Shown: positions 8,694 to 18,654, counted from the first letter of the stretch. The stretch: 64,000 bases of DNA from Dehalococcoidia bacterium (GCA_009693055.1 SHYA01000005.1:1-64000); one strand, 5' to 3'. Numbers and translations are program-made. The notes: generated from the letters alone by a model not told the origin.

Positions 8694-9557
8694 CTAGCGG
8701 CTTGCCCCGTCTATGCCGGTGTACAGGTCGGTCTCGTGCGGGCCGTTGTGCGGCGGCCAAACGCGTTGAAAGTACTCCGTGGACTGGAACTGGGCTGACA
8801 CGCTGGGCGGCATGCGGGTGAAGGGGTTGTTCGGCTGCATCTGCGTGGCGTGGGAGCGGATGGCCTGCAGCTTCACGTCCGCGAACTCGGCCACGTCAAT
8901 CTCAGCGCTCACCAGGTCGTCCGGCGTGCCCAAGCGGTTCCGGCGGCTCAGGAAGCGCGGCAGCTCAATGCCCGCCTGCTGCGCCGCGTCGCGGATCCGC
9001 TGCCAAAAGGCGCGCGGCGCCGCGGTGTAGTAGAGCTTTGGCGTCTGCCACGGCTCCAGCCCCTGGTCAAAGTGGTGCGGGAAGCAGTCCTTGCGCGCGG
9101 CTGCCCAAAACGCGGCCGTCGCGTGCCGGTGGATGGCGATGTGGTCTGGATGCCCGTAGCCGCCGGTCTCGTCAAAAGTGACGATGACGCCGGGGCGCAG
9201 CCGCCGGATGAGCGCGACCAGCTTTTCCACGACGACGGCCGGCGGGGCCTGGTGCAGGCAGCGCGGGTCGGCGTTCTCCGTTGTCCCGTGCATGCCGGAA
9301 TCGCGGAAGCCGAGGAAGATGGGCTCGGCGGCGCCCATCGTGCGCGCCGCGCGGCGCAGCTCCTGCTCGCGCACCTCGCCCAGGGTAGCGGGTGTCGCCA
9401 GAGCGGGGTCGCTGATCTCGCCCACCTCGCCCCTCGTGCCGCAGACGATGTGGACCGGCACCCCGCGGGTGGCGTACGCGGCCATGCTGCCGCCGCAGCT
9501 GAACGACTCGTCGTCAGGGTGGCCGAACATCACCACGAGGGGGCGCCGGTTGTTCAT
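8694..9557 (-). CDS. PIG-L family deacetylase (287 aa)
   Basis: A zinc-dependent N-deacetylase of the LmbE/MshB/BshB fold. The hallmark HPDDE motif is at residues about 13-17 and the third metal ligand is in GHPDHIAIH near residue 135. Family members deacetylate GlcNAc-linked substrates in mycothiol, bacillithiol or GlcNAc-PI synthesis; the substrate here cannot be told from sequence. It is the last gene of the minus-strand carboxylase/dehydrogenase operon, 9 bases after mdh, and ends 9 bases from the convergent birA. ATG at 9557 with GGGAGCGG upstream. Confidence 0.9.
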   Translation of the reverse strand: MNNRRPLVVMFGHPDDESFSCGGSMAAYATRGVPVHIVCGTRGEVGEISDPALATPATLGEVREQELRRAARTMGAAEPIFLGFRDSGMHGTTENADPRCLHQAPPAVVVEKLVALIRRLRPGVIVTFDETGGYGHPDHIAIHRHATAAFWAAARKDCFPHHFDQGLEPWQTPKLYYTAAPRAFWQRIRDAAQQAGIELPRFLSRRNRLGTPDDLVSAEIDVAEFADVKLQAIRSHATQMQPNNPFTRMPPSVSAQFQSTEYFQRVWPPHNGPHETDLYTGIDGASR

Positions 9558-9566
9558 AGCCGCTCC

Positions 9567-10508
9567 CTATCCCGTCTTGGCTTTCTCATGCATTTTCCCG
9601 ACCAGCTCACGCACGGCTTCCACAGACTTGCGGAGCTCCATGTACTCCTCAGGGCTGAGCACAAGCTGGATAACCTCTTCCGCCCCCTTGGCGCCGAGCT
9701 TGACGGGCACGCCGACGAAGAGGTCACGCACGTTGTACTCGCCCTTGAGCATGACGCAGCAGGGCAGGATCTGCTTCTTGTCCAGGAGGACCGCCTCCAC
9801 CATCGCGGCGACGGCCGCGGACGGGGCGTAGAAGGCGCTGCCCGTCTTGAGGAGGTTGACAATTTCAATGCCGCCGTCGCGCGTCCGCTGCACCAGGGCG
9901 TTCAGCTTGTCCGCTGGGAGAAGCTGAGACAAGGGGGTGCCCGCCACGTTGGTGTAGCCCGTCAGCGGCACCATCTGGTCTCCGTGGCCGCCGAGGACGT
10001 AGGCGTGGACATCTTCCACCGAGACCTTCAGCTCTTGCGCAATGAAGGTGCGGAACCGCGCCGTGTCCAGCACACCCGCCATGCCGATGACCCGCTCTCG
10101 CGGGAAGCCGCTCACCTGGTAGGCGTGCTGCGCCATCGCGTCGAGCGGGTTGGTCACCACGATGAGAATGCAGTTGGGGGACTGCTCCACCACCTTGCGA
10201 GTGACGTCTCCGATGATCTTCATGTTGGTGAACAGCAGGTCGTCGCGGCTCATGCCGGGCTTGCGCGCTATGCCGGACGTGATGACCACGATGTCCGAGT
10301 TGGCGGTCACCTCGTAGCCGTTGGACCCCACCACGGTGGCGTCCGAGCCAAGGACCGGCCCGGACTCCAGCATGTCCAGCGCCTTGCCCTGCGGCAGGCC
10401 TTCAATGATGTCCACCAGGGCCACGTCGGCGTAACCGCGGTCAAAAATGCGCTGCGCGACCGTCGCGCCGACGTTCCCCGCTCCGATGACGCTGATCTTT
10501 TTACGCAT
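9567..10508 (-). CDS. mdh: NAD-dependent malate dehydrogenase, LDH-like type (313 aa)
   Basis: Interconverts malate and oxaloacetate. The N-terminal Rossmann motif is [13 protein letters not shown], followed by ALVDI with the aspartate expected for NAD preference. Substrate-binding arginines lie in [14 protein letters not shown] and in NPLDAMAQ...[20 protein letters not shown]. The catalytic histidine is in [12 protein letters not shown]. Length is normal for the family. The start at ATG 10508 overlaps the end of icd by 8 bases, so translation is probably coupled. With the upstream isocitrate dehydrogenase and carboxylase genes it forms a C4 anaplerotic/TCA unit. Confidence 0.94.
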   Translation of the reverse strand: MRKKISVIGAGNVGATVAQRIFDRGYADVALVDIIEGLPQGKALDMLESGPVLGSDATVVGSNGYEVTANSDIVVITSGIARKPGMSRDDLLFTNMKIIGDVTRKVVEQSPNCILIVVTNPLDAMAQHAYQVSGFPRERVIGMAGVLDTARFRTFIAQELKVSVEDVHAYVLGGHGDQMVPLTGYTNVAGTPLSQLLPADKLNALVQRTRDGGIEIVNLLKTGSAFYAPSAAVAAMVEAVLLDKKQILPCCVMLKGEYNVRDLFVGVPVKLGAKGAEEVIQLVLSPEEYMELRKSVEAVRELVGKMHEKAKTG

Positions 10509-11601
10509 GGACCTTGAGCGCCTCCACTTTCTTGGCGATGGCTTCCGCCATCTCCTTGGTGCCCACCGCGGTCGGGTCGTCCCGGCGCGGCTTGAAGTCA
10601 TAGGTGACGTGCGTGCCCTCCTTGACGACCTCGACGACGGCGCGCTCGGCGATGTCCGCCGCCTTGGTCTCGCCCAGGTGGCGCAGCATGAGCACGCCGG
10701 AGAGGATCATGGCCGTGGGGTTTACCTTGTTCTGACCGCGGTAGCGGGGCGCGCTGCCGTGGACCGCCTCAAAGACCGCGCAGTGCTCACCGATGTTGGC
10801 GCCGGGCGCGATGCCCAGCCCGCCCGTGAGGCCGGCGCACAGGTCGGACAGGATGTCGCCGTACAGGTTCGGCAGCACCAGCACGTCAAACTCCTCAGGC
10901 CGCATCACCAGGCGCATGCAGGTGGCGTCCACCAGGAACTCGTCGTACTGGATGTCCGGGTACTGCTTGGCCACGCCTCGTGCGATCTCGTAGAAGTAGC
11001 CGTCGGTGAACTTCATGATGTTCGCCTTGGTGACCGCGGTGACCTTCTTGCGTTTGTACTGGCGCGCGTAGTCAAACGCGAACTTGACGATGCGCCGCGT
11101 CCCAAGCTCCGAGATGGATTTGATGGAGAAGCCCGCGTGTTCGGCGTCCAGGACATTCATCCCTTCGCGCCGGATGAGGCTTGTCAGGTCCTTGGCCCCC
11201 GTGCTCCCCACCTGGAACTCAACGCCCGCGTAGAGGTCTTCCGTGTTCTCGCGGACGACCACGATGTTGATGTTCCGGTAGAGGCTGCGCACTCCTTCAA
11301 AGCTCTTGCAGGGGCGCAGGCAGGCGTACAGGTCAAGCTCCTTGCGGATGGCGACGTTGATGGAGCGGAAGCCGGTGCCGATGGGTGTAGTAAGCGGACC
11401 CTTGAGGCCGACCCTGGTTTTCCGAAGCGAGTCCAGCGTCTGTTGCGGGAGCGGTGTCCCGTACTGCGCCATGATGTCCTCGCCGGCGGGCTGCGGGTCC
11501 CACTCGAACTTCACACCGGTGGCTTCTAGCACCCGCACGGTGGCATCCACCACATCCGGGCCGGTGCCATCGCCTCGGATGAGCGTCACGCGGTAAGCCA
11601 T
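10501..11601 (-). CDS. icd: Isocitrate/isopropylmalate dehydrogenase family protein, probably NAD-isocitrate dehydrogenase (366 aa)
   Basis: A beta-decarboxylating dehydrogenase. It shows [13 protein letters not shown] at the N-terminus, the substrate loop with [11 protein letters not shown] and [31 protein letters not shown], and the metal-binding [32 protein letters not shown] with the downstream NPTA motif is the coenzyme site. The ENTEDLYAG sequence and the neighbouring mdh favour isocitrate over isopropylmalate. ATG at 11601 has an AAGGAGG ribosome site. It lies 55 bases after pycB and overlaps mdh. Confidence 0.88.
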   Translation of the reverse strand: MAYRVTLIRGDGTGPDVVDATVRVLEATGVKFEWDPQPAGEDIMAQYGTPLPQQTLDSLRKTRVGLKGPLTTPIGTGFRSINVAIRKELDLYACLRPCKSFEGVRSLYRNINIVVVRENTEDLYAGVEFQVGSTGAKDLTSLIRREGMNVLDAEHAGFSIKSISELGTRRIVKFAFDYARQYKRKKVTAVTKANIMKFTDGYFYEIARGVAKQYPDIQYDEFLVDATCMRLVMRPEEFDVLVLPNLYGDILSDLCAGLTGGLGIAPGANIGEHCAVFEAVHGSAPRYRGQNKVNPTAMILSGVLMLRHLGETKAADIAERAVVEVVKEGTHVTYDFKPRRDDPTAVGTKEMAEAIAKKVEALKVHA

Positions 11602-11656
11602 GGTTCCTCCTTATGCGTTGTTCCCTGGGGCTTGCCCGTTGCTCGCGGAGCGGCCA

Positions 11657-13579
11657 CTAGCTCTGCGGGGCAATGATAGCAAGCACTTCCCCCCTTGTCA
11701 CCTTGGCGCCGGGCTGGCAGCGGTGCTCTTTGACCACGCCGTTGATGGGAGATGGGAGCGCGTTCTCCATCTTCATGGCTTCCAGAATCACGACGGTGTC
11801 TCCGGCCTTGATTTGCGCGCCGGGTTCGGCGACAAAGCGCACGACGATGCCGGGCATCGGCGCGGAGATCGGCGACTCCCCCTCGACAAGCGGAGCGCCG
11901 CCGGCGCCGGGCCGCTGTTCAGCTCGCGCGACGCTTGGCGAAGGGCTACCGCCCCCAGAGGGGGTTGGTGAGCGGTACGCTGGCCTGCGCGGCCCGCCGG
12001 CGGTCGCTCCCGCCTCATCCGCCGGGTCCACCGTGACCTGGAACATGTTGCCGTCCACGTGGACGTTGAAGCGGCGTGCCCGCGGCGAAGGGGCCTGTCC
12101 CGCCTGTGCCGGTGCGGGCTTGGGGTGGGCAGGCGGTTCGGGCGGCTTGGGCGCCAGGTTGTACTTGACCCGGAGGAACTGCAGGCCCGTGGTGGGGTAC
12201 AGCGCGTACGTCAGCACGTCGCCAATGTCCTTGGCGAGGTCCTTTGTGGCCTCTTTCGCCTTCTCCATCTCCGGGGACAGGGTGTCAGCGGCACGCCCCG
12301 TTATGGGGGTGCTGCCCTTGTCGTACGCCTTGAGCGCCAGCTCCTGGACGTTCAGGTCTATGGGAGCCGGGGGCTTCCCGTAGAGCCCGTAGCAGTAGTC
12401 CTTGACCTGGGAGGAGACCACCTTCCACCGGCCGAACAGGACGTTGTTGACCGCCTGCACCCCCACGATTTGACTCGTGGGCGTCACCAGAGGCGGATAG
12501 CCCAGCTCCCGCCGTGTCCGCGGCAGGTCTTCCAAGACTTCCGGGAGCCTGTCCAGGGCGTCAACCTCTCGCAGCTGCGAGATGAGGTTGCTGACCATGC
12601 CGCCCGGCACCTGGTGAGTAAGCACGCGGGGATCCACCACGGCCAGCCGCCCGTCCACCATGTGTGGTCGGAGGTAGGAAGCCAGCGTCTCAAGGTGCTC
12701 GCCCAGCGCAATGAGCTGGTTCAGGTCAAGCCCCGTGTCTCGCGGCGTACCCCTGAGCGAGACCACCAGCGGCTCCACGGCGGGCTGGGCTGTCCTGAGC
12801 GCGAACGGCGCCAGGCACGTGTCAACGACGTCCACGCCGGCCTCCACCGCCTTGAGGACCGTCATGGAGGCCATGCCGCTGGTGTAGTGGGTGTGGAGTT
12901 GAATAGGGACCTTGACCTGTTTTTTCAGCGCGCTGATGAGGGTGTACGCGTCGGGCGGGGCAAGCAGTCCGGCCATGTCCTTGATGCAGATGCTGTCGCA
13001 CCCCATCTTCTCAAGGATGCGCGCCTTTTCCAGGAAGTACTCCAGGTTGTACACGCGCCCACCCATGCGGCCCTCTTCGGTGACGGAGTAGCAGAGGCAG
13101 AGCTGGGAGTGCTTGCCGGCGCGCTTGACGGCCTGGTGGGCCCGCAGCAAGTTGCGCTCGTCGTTGAGCGCGTCAAAGATGCGGAAGATGTCCATGCCGC
13201 AGCTCGCCGTATGGGCCACAAAGGCGTCCACGACGTCATCAGCGTAGTTGCGGTACCCGACAAGGTTCTGGCCGCGCAGCAGCATTTGAAGTGGCGTGTT
13301 GGGCATGAGGCGCTTGAGCGTGCGCAGTCGGTCCCAGGGGTCCTCAAAAAGGAAGCGGGTGGCGACGTCAAACGTGGCGCCGCCCCAGACCTCCGCGGAA
13401 TGAAAGCCCACGGCGTCCATCTTGGGGGCAATGGGCTCCATGTCTTTGGTCCGCATGCGCGTGGCGGCAAGGCTCTGGTGGCCGTCGCGCAGGGTCGTAT
13501 CGGTGATGCGTAGCGGGTGCGGGTGGGAGGCCTGAGCGGGCCTGGGTGCTCCGGAGCGCTGGCTTTCAGGTGTCGTCAT
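11657..13579 (-). CDS. pycB: Pyruvate carboxylase subunit B / oxaloacetate decarboxylase alpha-type protein with biotin carrier domain (640 aa)
   Basis: The carboxyltransferase half of a biotin enzyme. The HMGL-like TIM barrel begins near residue 25 with DTTLRDGHQS, followed by SAEVWGGATFDVA and the metal-binding LHTHYTSGMA. A conserved carboxylase C-region (PGGMVSNL ... LGYPPLVTPTSQIVG) precedes a Pro/Ala-rich linker (about 495-550). The C-terminal biotinyl domain carries EAMKMEN, with the acceptor lysine near residue 603. The biotin carboxylase partner is not in the window. The start at ATG 13579 is one base after the stop of the small upstream gene. Operon with pccB, icd and mdh. Confidence 0.92.
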   Translation of the reverse strand: MTTPESQRSGAPRPAQASHPHPLRITDTTLRDGHQSLAATRMRTKDMEPIAPKMDAVGFHSAEVWGGATFDVATRFLFEDPWDRLRTLKRLMPNTPLQMLLRGQNLVGYRNYADDVVDAFVAHTASCGMDIFRIFDALNDERNLLRAHQAVKRAGKHSQLCLCYSVTEEGRMGGRVYNLEYFLEKARILEKMGCDSICIKDMAGLLAPPDAYTLISALKKQVKVPIQLHTHYTSGMASMTVLKAVEAGVDVVDTCLAPFALRTAQPAVEPLVVSLRGTPRDTGLDLNQLIALGEHLETLASYLRPHMVDGRLAVVDPRVLTHQVPGGMVSNLISQLREVDALDRLPEVLEDLPRTRRELGYPPLVTPTSQIVGVQAVNNVLFGRWKVVSSQVKDYCYGLYGKPPAPIDLNVQELALKAYDKGSTPITGRAADTLSPEMEKAKEATKDLAKDIGDVLTYALYPTTGLQFLRVKYNLAPKPPEPPAHPKPAPAQAGQAPSPRARRFNVHVDGNMFQVTVDPADEAGATAGGPRRPAYRSPTPSGGGSPSPSVARAEQRPGAGGAPLVEGESPISAPMPGIVVRFVAEPGAQIKAGDTVVILEAMKMENALPSPINGVVKEHRCQPGAKVTRGEVLAIIAPQS

Positions 13580-13580
13580 G

Positions 13581-13781
13581 CTACGCCTTGGCAAACCTGG
13601 TGGGTGTCCAGGAGAACGTCCTCCAGAGGGTGGGCTGCGCAAGGCGAGGCCTCAGGGCGGAGCGCCACCGACGTGGTGCGGCCTCTGGCGCAGGTGTAGC
13701 CACCTCTTCGGCCAAGAACAGTTCAACCGCTGCAAAAACGGCGGCCAGCAGCGCGGGGTTGTGCCCGTCAGGTGAGGTCAT
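13581..13781 (-). CDS. Small carboxylase-operon protein (66 aa), possibly OadG/epsilon-like
   Basis: Sandwiched between pccB (61 bases upstream) and pycB (stop and next ATG separated by one base), on the same strand. It has an alanine-rich hydrophobic or amphipathic N-terminal stretch (LLAAVFAAVELFLAEE), a short Pro/Ala spacer and a basic, tryptophan-containing tail. That layout resembles small accessory subunits seen in biotin-dependent carboxylase or decarboxylase operons, but I cannot match it to a named family. Existence is supported by position and tight coupling; function is inference. Confidence 0.58.
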   Translation of the reverse strand: MTSPDGHNPALLAAVFAAVELFLAEEVATPAPEAAPRRWRSALRPRLAQPTLWRTFSWTPTRFAKA

Positions 13782-13842
13782 CGTCGTCGCGCCAAGGAAG
13801 TGTTATGCCCCCAGTGCTCAATCGGTGCCGATAAGTGTCGGA

Positions 13843-15411
13843 CTACAGCGGGATATTGCCGTGCTTTTTGGGAGGCAACGTGTCTCGCTTGTTCTGAAGC
13901 ATGGAGAAGGCCTGAATGACTTTTTTTCTCGTCTCCGCGGGCTCAATCACATCGTCAATAAAGCCGCGGCTGGCGGCCACGTACGGGTTGGCGAACTTCT
14001 CCTTGTACTCCTTGATAAGCTGGGCCCTGGTTGCCGCCGGGTTCTCCGACTGCTGGATCGCGTCCCGGTAGATGATGTTGACCGCGCCGTCAGAGCCCAT
14101 CACGGCAATCTCGGCGGTCGGCCAGGCGTAGTTGATGTCCCCGCGGAGGTGCTTGCTGCTCATGACGAGATAGGCGCCGCCGTAGTCCTTCCGCGTCAGG
14201 ACGCTCACCTTGGGCACGGTTGCCTCAGCGTACGCGAAGAGCAGCTTGGCCCCGTGCCGGATGATACCGCCGTACTCCTGGCTTGTGCCGGGCAGGAAGC
14301 CTGGTACGTCAATAAGGGTCAGGATAGGGATGTTGAAGCAGTCACAGAACCGGACAAAGCGCGCCGCCTTGGTGGAAGCGTCGATGTCTAAGACGCCCGC
14401 GAGGTACTCGGGCTGCTGCGCGACGACGCCGACGGTCCGCCCGTTCATGCGGCCGAACCCCACGATGATGTTGCCGGCGAACCGGTCTTGGACCTCCATG
14501 AAGTCGTCGTCGTCCATCAGGCTGAGGATGACGTCTTTCATGTTGTACGCCTTCACAGGGTCGTCCGGCACGATGGTCTGGAGCTTTTCGTCCATCCGGT
14601 CGGGTGGGTCGTCCGTTTCGTAGACCGGGGGGTCTTCCGTGTTGTTGGACGGAAAGAAGGAGAGCAGGCGCCGCACCGCGTTCAGGCAGTCTTCCTCGGT
14701 GTCGTACGCGAAGTGAGCCACGCCGCTCTTGGTGGTGTGGGTCTGAACACCGCCCAGCTGCTCATGCGTCACCTCTTCACCGGTGACCGCCTTGACCACG
14801 TCGGGGCCGGTGATATACATCTGCCCGATGCCTTTGACCATAAAGATGAAGTCGGTGAGGGCGGGAGAGTACACGGCGCCGCCGGCCGCCGGCCCCATGA
14901 TGACGGAGATCTGGGGCACCACGCCGGAGGCGAGGGTGTTGCGTTTGAAGATCTCCCCATAGCCCGCAAGGCTGTCCACGCCCTCCTGAATTCGGGCGCC
15001 GCCGGAGTCGTTGAGGCCGATGATGGGCGCGCCCACTTTCATGGAAAGGTCCATCACCTTGCACATCTTCTGGGAGACGACTTCCGACACGGAGCCGCCA
15101 AAGACGGTGAAGTCCTGGGCGAAGACGAAGACCAGCCGCCCGTCAATCTTGCCGTAGCCGGTGACCACCGCGTCGCCCAGGTACTTCTGGCTCTCCAGGC
15201 CGAACTCGGTGGCCCGGTGCGTCACGAAGGGGTCCAGCTCCTCAAAGGTGCCTTCGTCCAGGAGCTTGGCGACGCGTTCGCGAGCGGTCAGCTTCCCGCG
15301 TTTGTGCTGCTGCTCAATGCGGGCTTGCCCGCCCCCCAGGCGGGACTGCTCGCGGAGCTTGCGGAGCTGCTCAATGAGCCTTGCGGTTGCCGATTGGTCT
15401 CTCGTGGTCAT
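13843..15411 (-). CDS. pccB: Acyl-CoA carboxylase beta subunit, propionyl/methylmalonyl-CoA type (522 aa)
   Basis: The carboxyltransferase subunit, with paired crotonase-like halves. The N-half has [22 protein letters not shown] and the oxyanion stretch [15 protein letters not shown], then [17 protein letters not shown]. The C-half has [14 protein letters not shown] and the [11 protein letters not shown] helix, then [12 protein letters not shown]. It would join a biotin carboxylase and the carrier domain of the downstream pycB product to carboxylate propionyl- or acetyl-CoA, or act as a methylmalonyl-CoA decarboxylase. It is the first gene of the minus-strand operon; ATG 15411 with GGAAAGTG upstream. 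Confidence 0.93.
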   Translation of the reverse strand: MTTRDQSATARLIEQLRKLREQSRLGGGQARIEQQHKRGKLTARERVAKLLDEGTFEELDPFVTHRATEFGLESQKYLGDAVVTGYGKIDGRLVFVFAQDFTVFGGSVSEVVSQKMCKVMDLSMKVGAPIIGLNDSGGARIQEGVDSLAGYGEIFKRNTLASGVVPQISVIMGPAAGGAVYSPALTDFIFMVKGIGQMYITGPDVVKAVTGEEVTHEQLGGVQTHTTKSGVAHFAYDTEEDCLNAVRRLLSFFPSNNTEDPPVYETDDPPDRMDEKLQTIVPDDPVKAYNMKDVILSLMDDDDFMEVQDRFAGNIIVGFGRMNGRTVGVVAQQPEYLAGVLDIDASTKAARFVRFCDCFNIPILTLIDVPGFLPGTSQEYGGIIRHGAKLLFAYAEATVPKVSVLTRKDYGGAYLVMSSKHLRGDINYAWPTAEIAVMGSDGAVNIIYRDAIQQSENPAATRAQLIKEYKEKFANPYVAASRGFIDDVIEPAETRKKVIQAFSMLQNKRDTLPPKKHGNIPL

Positions 15412-15708
15412 ACGTCACTTTCCGGGTGGCTTTCGGGGGACTCCTGGTATGCTAGCACACCGTCCCTTAGCGCTGCAAGGCGCGGGCGTGCCTTGCTCCC
15501 GCCTCTCCTGCGGGAAACGTCCAGCACAACAAGGGGTTACTTGAGGAACGGCTTGTGCTTTTGGCGGATCCGGCACGGCATGGTCAAAAATAGTGTAAAT
15601 GCATCAGGCGCGCGGGGACGCTATGCCCGCATAGTATGGAGCACCAGGAGCGGGCGGTGCGCGGTTGTTGTCGTCCTACACGCACTGCTCAAGTCAAGAA
15701 GGAGCGGG

Positions 15709-16992
15709 ATGTTCATAGGGCACTTCAACGAGCAGCCGTGGCAAGACGTGCAGGAAGGCTACCCGGGTGTTTTCAATATCGGCCTCAGCGACAGCAAGTA
15801 CGACCCCGTTCATGGTGCAAAGCTCTACAACCGGTTCCTGGACGAGAAGCTGGATGCGGAAGAGGTGGGGTTTGAAGGGCTGATGCTCAACGAACACCAC
15901 GCTACCGCGTTCTGCATGCAGGCGTCACCAACGTTGAGGCGTTCATTCTTGCGCGGCAGACCTCGAAGGCCAAGATTGTCGTCCTGGGAAACATTCTCCC
16001 CATCTGGGATGACCCGCTGTGGCTGGCGGAACAACTGGCCATGACGGACATGATCTCGCGGGGCCGCCTCATCACCGGATGGGTCGGCGGCGGCGGGATG
16101 GAGAGCCAGTCCCACTCGGCAAACACCATGTACAACCGGGAGCGGTTTGAGGAGGTCCACGACTTCATCGTGAAGACGTGGACGACGCCTGGGCCGTTCC
16201 GGTGGGAAGGCAAACACTACCACTTCCGGTACGTGAACCCGTGGTGCCTGCCGCTAGAGGCCCCACCCCCAGATGTGGATCCCCGGTGTGGCAAGCCCCA
16301 CCACCGTGAAGTGGGCAGCGGAGCACCGCTACCCGTACGTGATGCTGGCGATGCTGCTCGGGCCCACCAAGGAGATGTTTGACTACTACTACCAGTGCGC
16401 CGCGGAGTCGGGCTACAAAGCGGGAACGCAGAACATCGCGTACCTGTTCAAGGTGCACGCGGACGAGTCTGAGGAAGTGGCCACAGAGGCGGGACGCAAG
16501 TACCTGAGCGGTGTGGACAACCCGTTCATCGCCGGAAGCGAGGGCCAACAGTGGGTGCTGGCCGCCCTCGCCTTCCAGTCACCTCCCGGACTCACCTCCA
16601 AGGCGGTGAGGCAGAACCTCAAGCAGACGCTTGGCGCGGTGAGCCAGAGCGGCCTTGCAGCTAGCACCATCTCCCAGCTCTTTAACTCGTACGAGGACCA
16701 GGTGAAGGAGTACAGCATCATCTCCGGCACACCCAAGACAGTGATACCAAAGATGAGGCATGTGCTGGAATACCTGCGGCCCGGCAGCGTCTTCTTGTGG
16801 GATGGCGACGGTGCTATGACGCATGAGGACCAGATGTGCAGCTTCCGACTTATGGGCCAGGAGATCATTCCAGCCGTCAAGGAGATGGGCAAGGCGCTAG
16901 ACCTGAAGAGCCCGTTTGATACGAACGATGGGACAGGCATCCAGAGGGACGTCTGGGCCAAGTACCAAGCGAAGCAAACGGCCAAAGCCTAG
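15709..16992 (+). pseudogene. LLM flavin-dependent oxidoreductase, copy 1, with two frameshifts
   Basis: A luciferase-like monooxygenase paralogue. Opening MFIGHFNEQPWQD (ATG 15709, AAGGAG upstream) through ALNEHHATAFCMQ-like sequence is in frame 1 to about 15920. The next segment (GVTNVEAFILARQ ... MTDMISRGRL ... EGKHYHFRYVNPW) is in a second frame to about 16260, and MWIPGVASP onward is in a third to the stop at 16992. Both breaks are equivalent to loss of one base: a G at 15921-15922 and a base in the C-rich stretch 16263-16275, judged against the intact copies at 18723 and 20229. Repaired, it would be a full-length protein like them. Decay and sequencing error are both possible. Confidence 0.85.
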
Positions 16993-17017
16993 CTTCGGTT
17001 CGGCTCTCGGACAACGT

Positions 17018-17052
17018 GCGCCTCCGGTGGAGCACCCGCCGGAGGCGCATCG
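17018..17052 (+). terminator. Hairpin after LLM copy 1
   Basis: TGCGCCTCCGG and CCGGAGGCGCA form an 11-bp stem around an 11-13 base loop. Only a weak T-rich stretch follows (TCGTGTCTT), so termination efficiency is uncertain. Confidence 0.5.
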
Positions 17053-17133
17053 TGTCTTCCAGCATCGCCCTGGACGGCTTCAACGGGATAGAATAGGACG
17101 CTGAGGTTGAGCCTGTCAGGATGAGGTATCGCC

Positions 17134-18033
17134 ATGAGTGACCAGCGGAGAGTCCACCACATGCTCCGCATCGGTCCTTGTGAGTTCCGTTGGGGGGAGC
17201 GCACGTACCTCATGGGAGTCATCAACATGACTCCCGACTCGTTCTTTGGCGATGGACTTGGCGACGATGTTGAGCGGGCGGTTGAACGCGCCTTGGCCTT
17301 TCAGGATGAGGGTGCTGACCTGATTGACGTTGGAGGCCAGTCTACGCGTCCGCCAGGACAGGCCTATGGCGAGGGTGCAGCGCAGGTCTCCGTGGAAGAG
17401 GAGGCCCGGCGGGTTGTGCCGCTCATCCGGCGGCTCGCGAAAGTGCTGAGACTACCGATCAGCGTTGACACGTTTCGCTCCGACGTGGCGCGCCAGGCCA
17501 TTGACGCAGGCGCGGCCCTGGTAAACGACGTCTGGGCACTAACGCGCGACCCCGCGCTGGCGCGCGTCATAGCGCAGAGCAACGTCCCTGTTGTCCTCAT
17601 GCACAACCAGGCGGGGTACGGCTACCGCGACCTGGTGCCGGACGTTATCGCCGGCGTCCAGCAAAGCGTTCAGAAGGCCGAGGAGGCGGGCGTGCCGCCC
17701 CAGCACATCATCGTGGATCCCGGCATTGGCTTTGGGAAGCAGGCCGCCCAGAGCCTGGAGCTGCTGCGGCGCTTGGACGAGTTCAAACGCGCGCTTGGGA
17801 AGCCGGTCCTTGTCGGCACTTCCCGCAAGTCCCACATCGGCGAGGTGCTTGGCGGGCTTCCGCCGAGCGAACGGCTGGAAGGCACAGCCGCGACGGTGGC
17901 GCTGGCAATCGCCAGGGGGGCGGACATCGTGCGCGTGCACGATGTGAGGGCGATGGCTCGCGTTGCGCGCGTTGCCGATGCCATCGTCCGCGGCTGGCCA
18001 CGACGCACAACGGAAGGCGAGCCGGCTTTCTGA
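17134..18033 (+). CDS. folP: Dihydropteroate synthase (299 aa)
   Basis: Condenses 7,8-dihydropterin pyrophosphate with p-aminobenzoate. Diagnostic segments: MGVINMTPDSFFGDG near residue 27, DVGGQSTRPP, ISVDTFRSDVA, LVNDVW, VLMHNQ, DPGIGFGK and LVGTSRKSHIG. All pterin-binding positions appear present. It forms an operon with folK, their TGA/ATG junction sharing one base. The folP-folK pair sits between LLM copies 1 and 2, which splits the tandem array. Function confident. Confidence 0.94.
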   Translation: MSDQRRVHHMLRIGPCEFRWGERTYLMGVINMTPDSFFGDGLGDDVERAVERALAFQDEGADLIDVGGQSTRPPGQAYGEGAAQVSVEEEARRVVPLIRRLAKVLRLPISVDTFRSDVARQAIDAGAALVNDVWALTRDPALARVIAQSNVPVVLMHNQAGYGYRDLVPDVIAGVQQSVQKAEEAGVPPQHIIVDPGIGFGKQAAQSLELLRRLDEFKRALGKPVLVGTSRKSHIGEVLGGLPPSERLEGTAATVALAIARGADIVRVHDVRAMARVARVADAIVRGWPRRTTEGEPAF

Positions 18034-18557
18034 TGGCTACTGCCTTCCTTGGCCTTGGGTCCAACCTTGGCGACCGCGGGGACTACCTGGCTCGCGCGCT
18101 GGCCCTGGTGGAGGAGAATGGGGTGCGGGTTGTCGCTATTTCGCCGATCTATGAGACGGAACCGGAGGAGTACACGGAGCAGCCTAGGTTCCTCAACGCT
18201 GCCTGCCAGGTGGAGACCTCCCTTGCTCCGCGAGACCTGCTGAGGCTTCTCAAGAGGATTGAGAAACAGCTGGGCCGCGCAGACCCGGTCCAGAACGGTC
18301 CCCGCACGATAGACCTTGACCTGCTGCTGTATGACGACGCGGTGCTCAAAGGGGCTGAAGTTGAGGTGCCCCATCCCAGAATGGCCCGGAGAGCGTTTGT
18401 TCTCGTGCCGCTGGTAGATATCGCGCCGGGTGCCCGGCACCCGCTCCTGGGCAAGACGGTTGGTGAGATGGCGCGTGCGCTGGACCGGAGTGGCGTGCAG
18501 ATGTGGGGGGGGATTGAGGAGGGCAGGGCGCGCGGCCGCGGCTCTGGGAAACCGTGA
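18033..18557 (+). CDS. folK: 2-amino-4-hydroxy-6-hydroxymethyldihydropteridine pyrophosphokinase (174 aa)
   Basis: Transfers pyrophosphate from ATP to the hydroxymethyl-dihydropterin used by FolP. Motifs: FLGLGSNLGDR at the N-terminus, SPIYETEP, FLNAACQVETSL, then GPRTIDLDLLLYDD with the two catalytic aspartates, and VPHPRMARRAFVLVPL. The start ATG overlaps the folP stop by one base, implying coupled translation. folB, often next to these genes, is absent here. The last 20 residues are a Gly/Arg-rich tail. Confidence 0.94.
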   Translation: MATAFLGLGSNLGDRGDYLARALALVEENGVRVVAISPIYETEPEEYTEQPRFLNAACQVETSLAPRDLLRLLKRIEKQLGRADPVQNGPRTIDLDLLLYDDAVLKGAEVEVPHPRMARRAFVLVPLVDIAPGARHPLLGKTVGEMARALDRSGVQMWGGIEEGRARGRGSGKP

Positions 18558-18625
18558 AATCCTCACCGTTGTTCTTGGCGCCCTACGCTGTTTTTCGGAG
18601 GGGTTCCGCCCCCCTTGCAGCGCCA

Positions 18626-18654
18626 TTGACGGCGAACGCGCCTTGTGATAGCTT
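18626..18654 (+). promoter_or_regulatory. Promoter of LLM copy 2
   Basis: TTGACG (18626-18631), 17-base spacer, TAGCTT (18649-18654). The segment GTGATAGnTTGCG around the -10 is shared with the promoter of LLM copy 3. Confidence 0.6.

Noticed and set aside
8850-10517. Long plus-strand frame of 555 codons opposite PIG-L, mdh and icd
   Set aside because: It lies antisense to three conserved, operonic genes and has a His/Arg/Val-rich composition typical of the complement of GC-rich coding sequence.
14488-15708. Plus-strand frame running through pccB into LLM copy 1
   Set aside because: Only the part from 15709 is protein-like. The rest is the reverse complement of pccB joined by chance.
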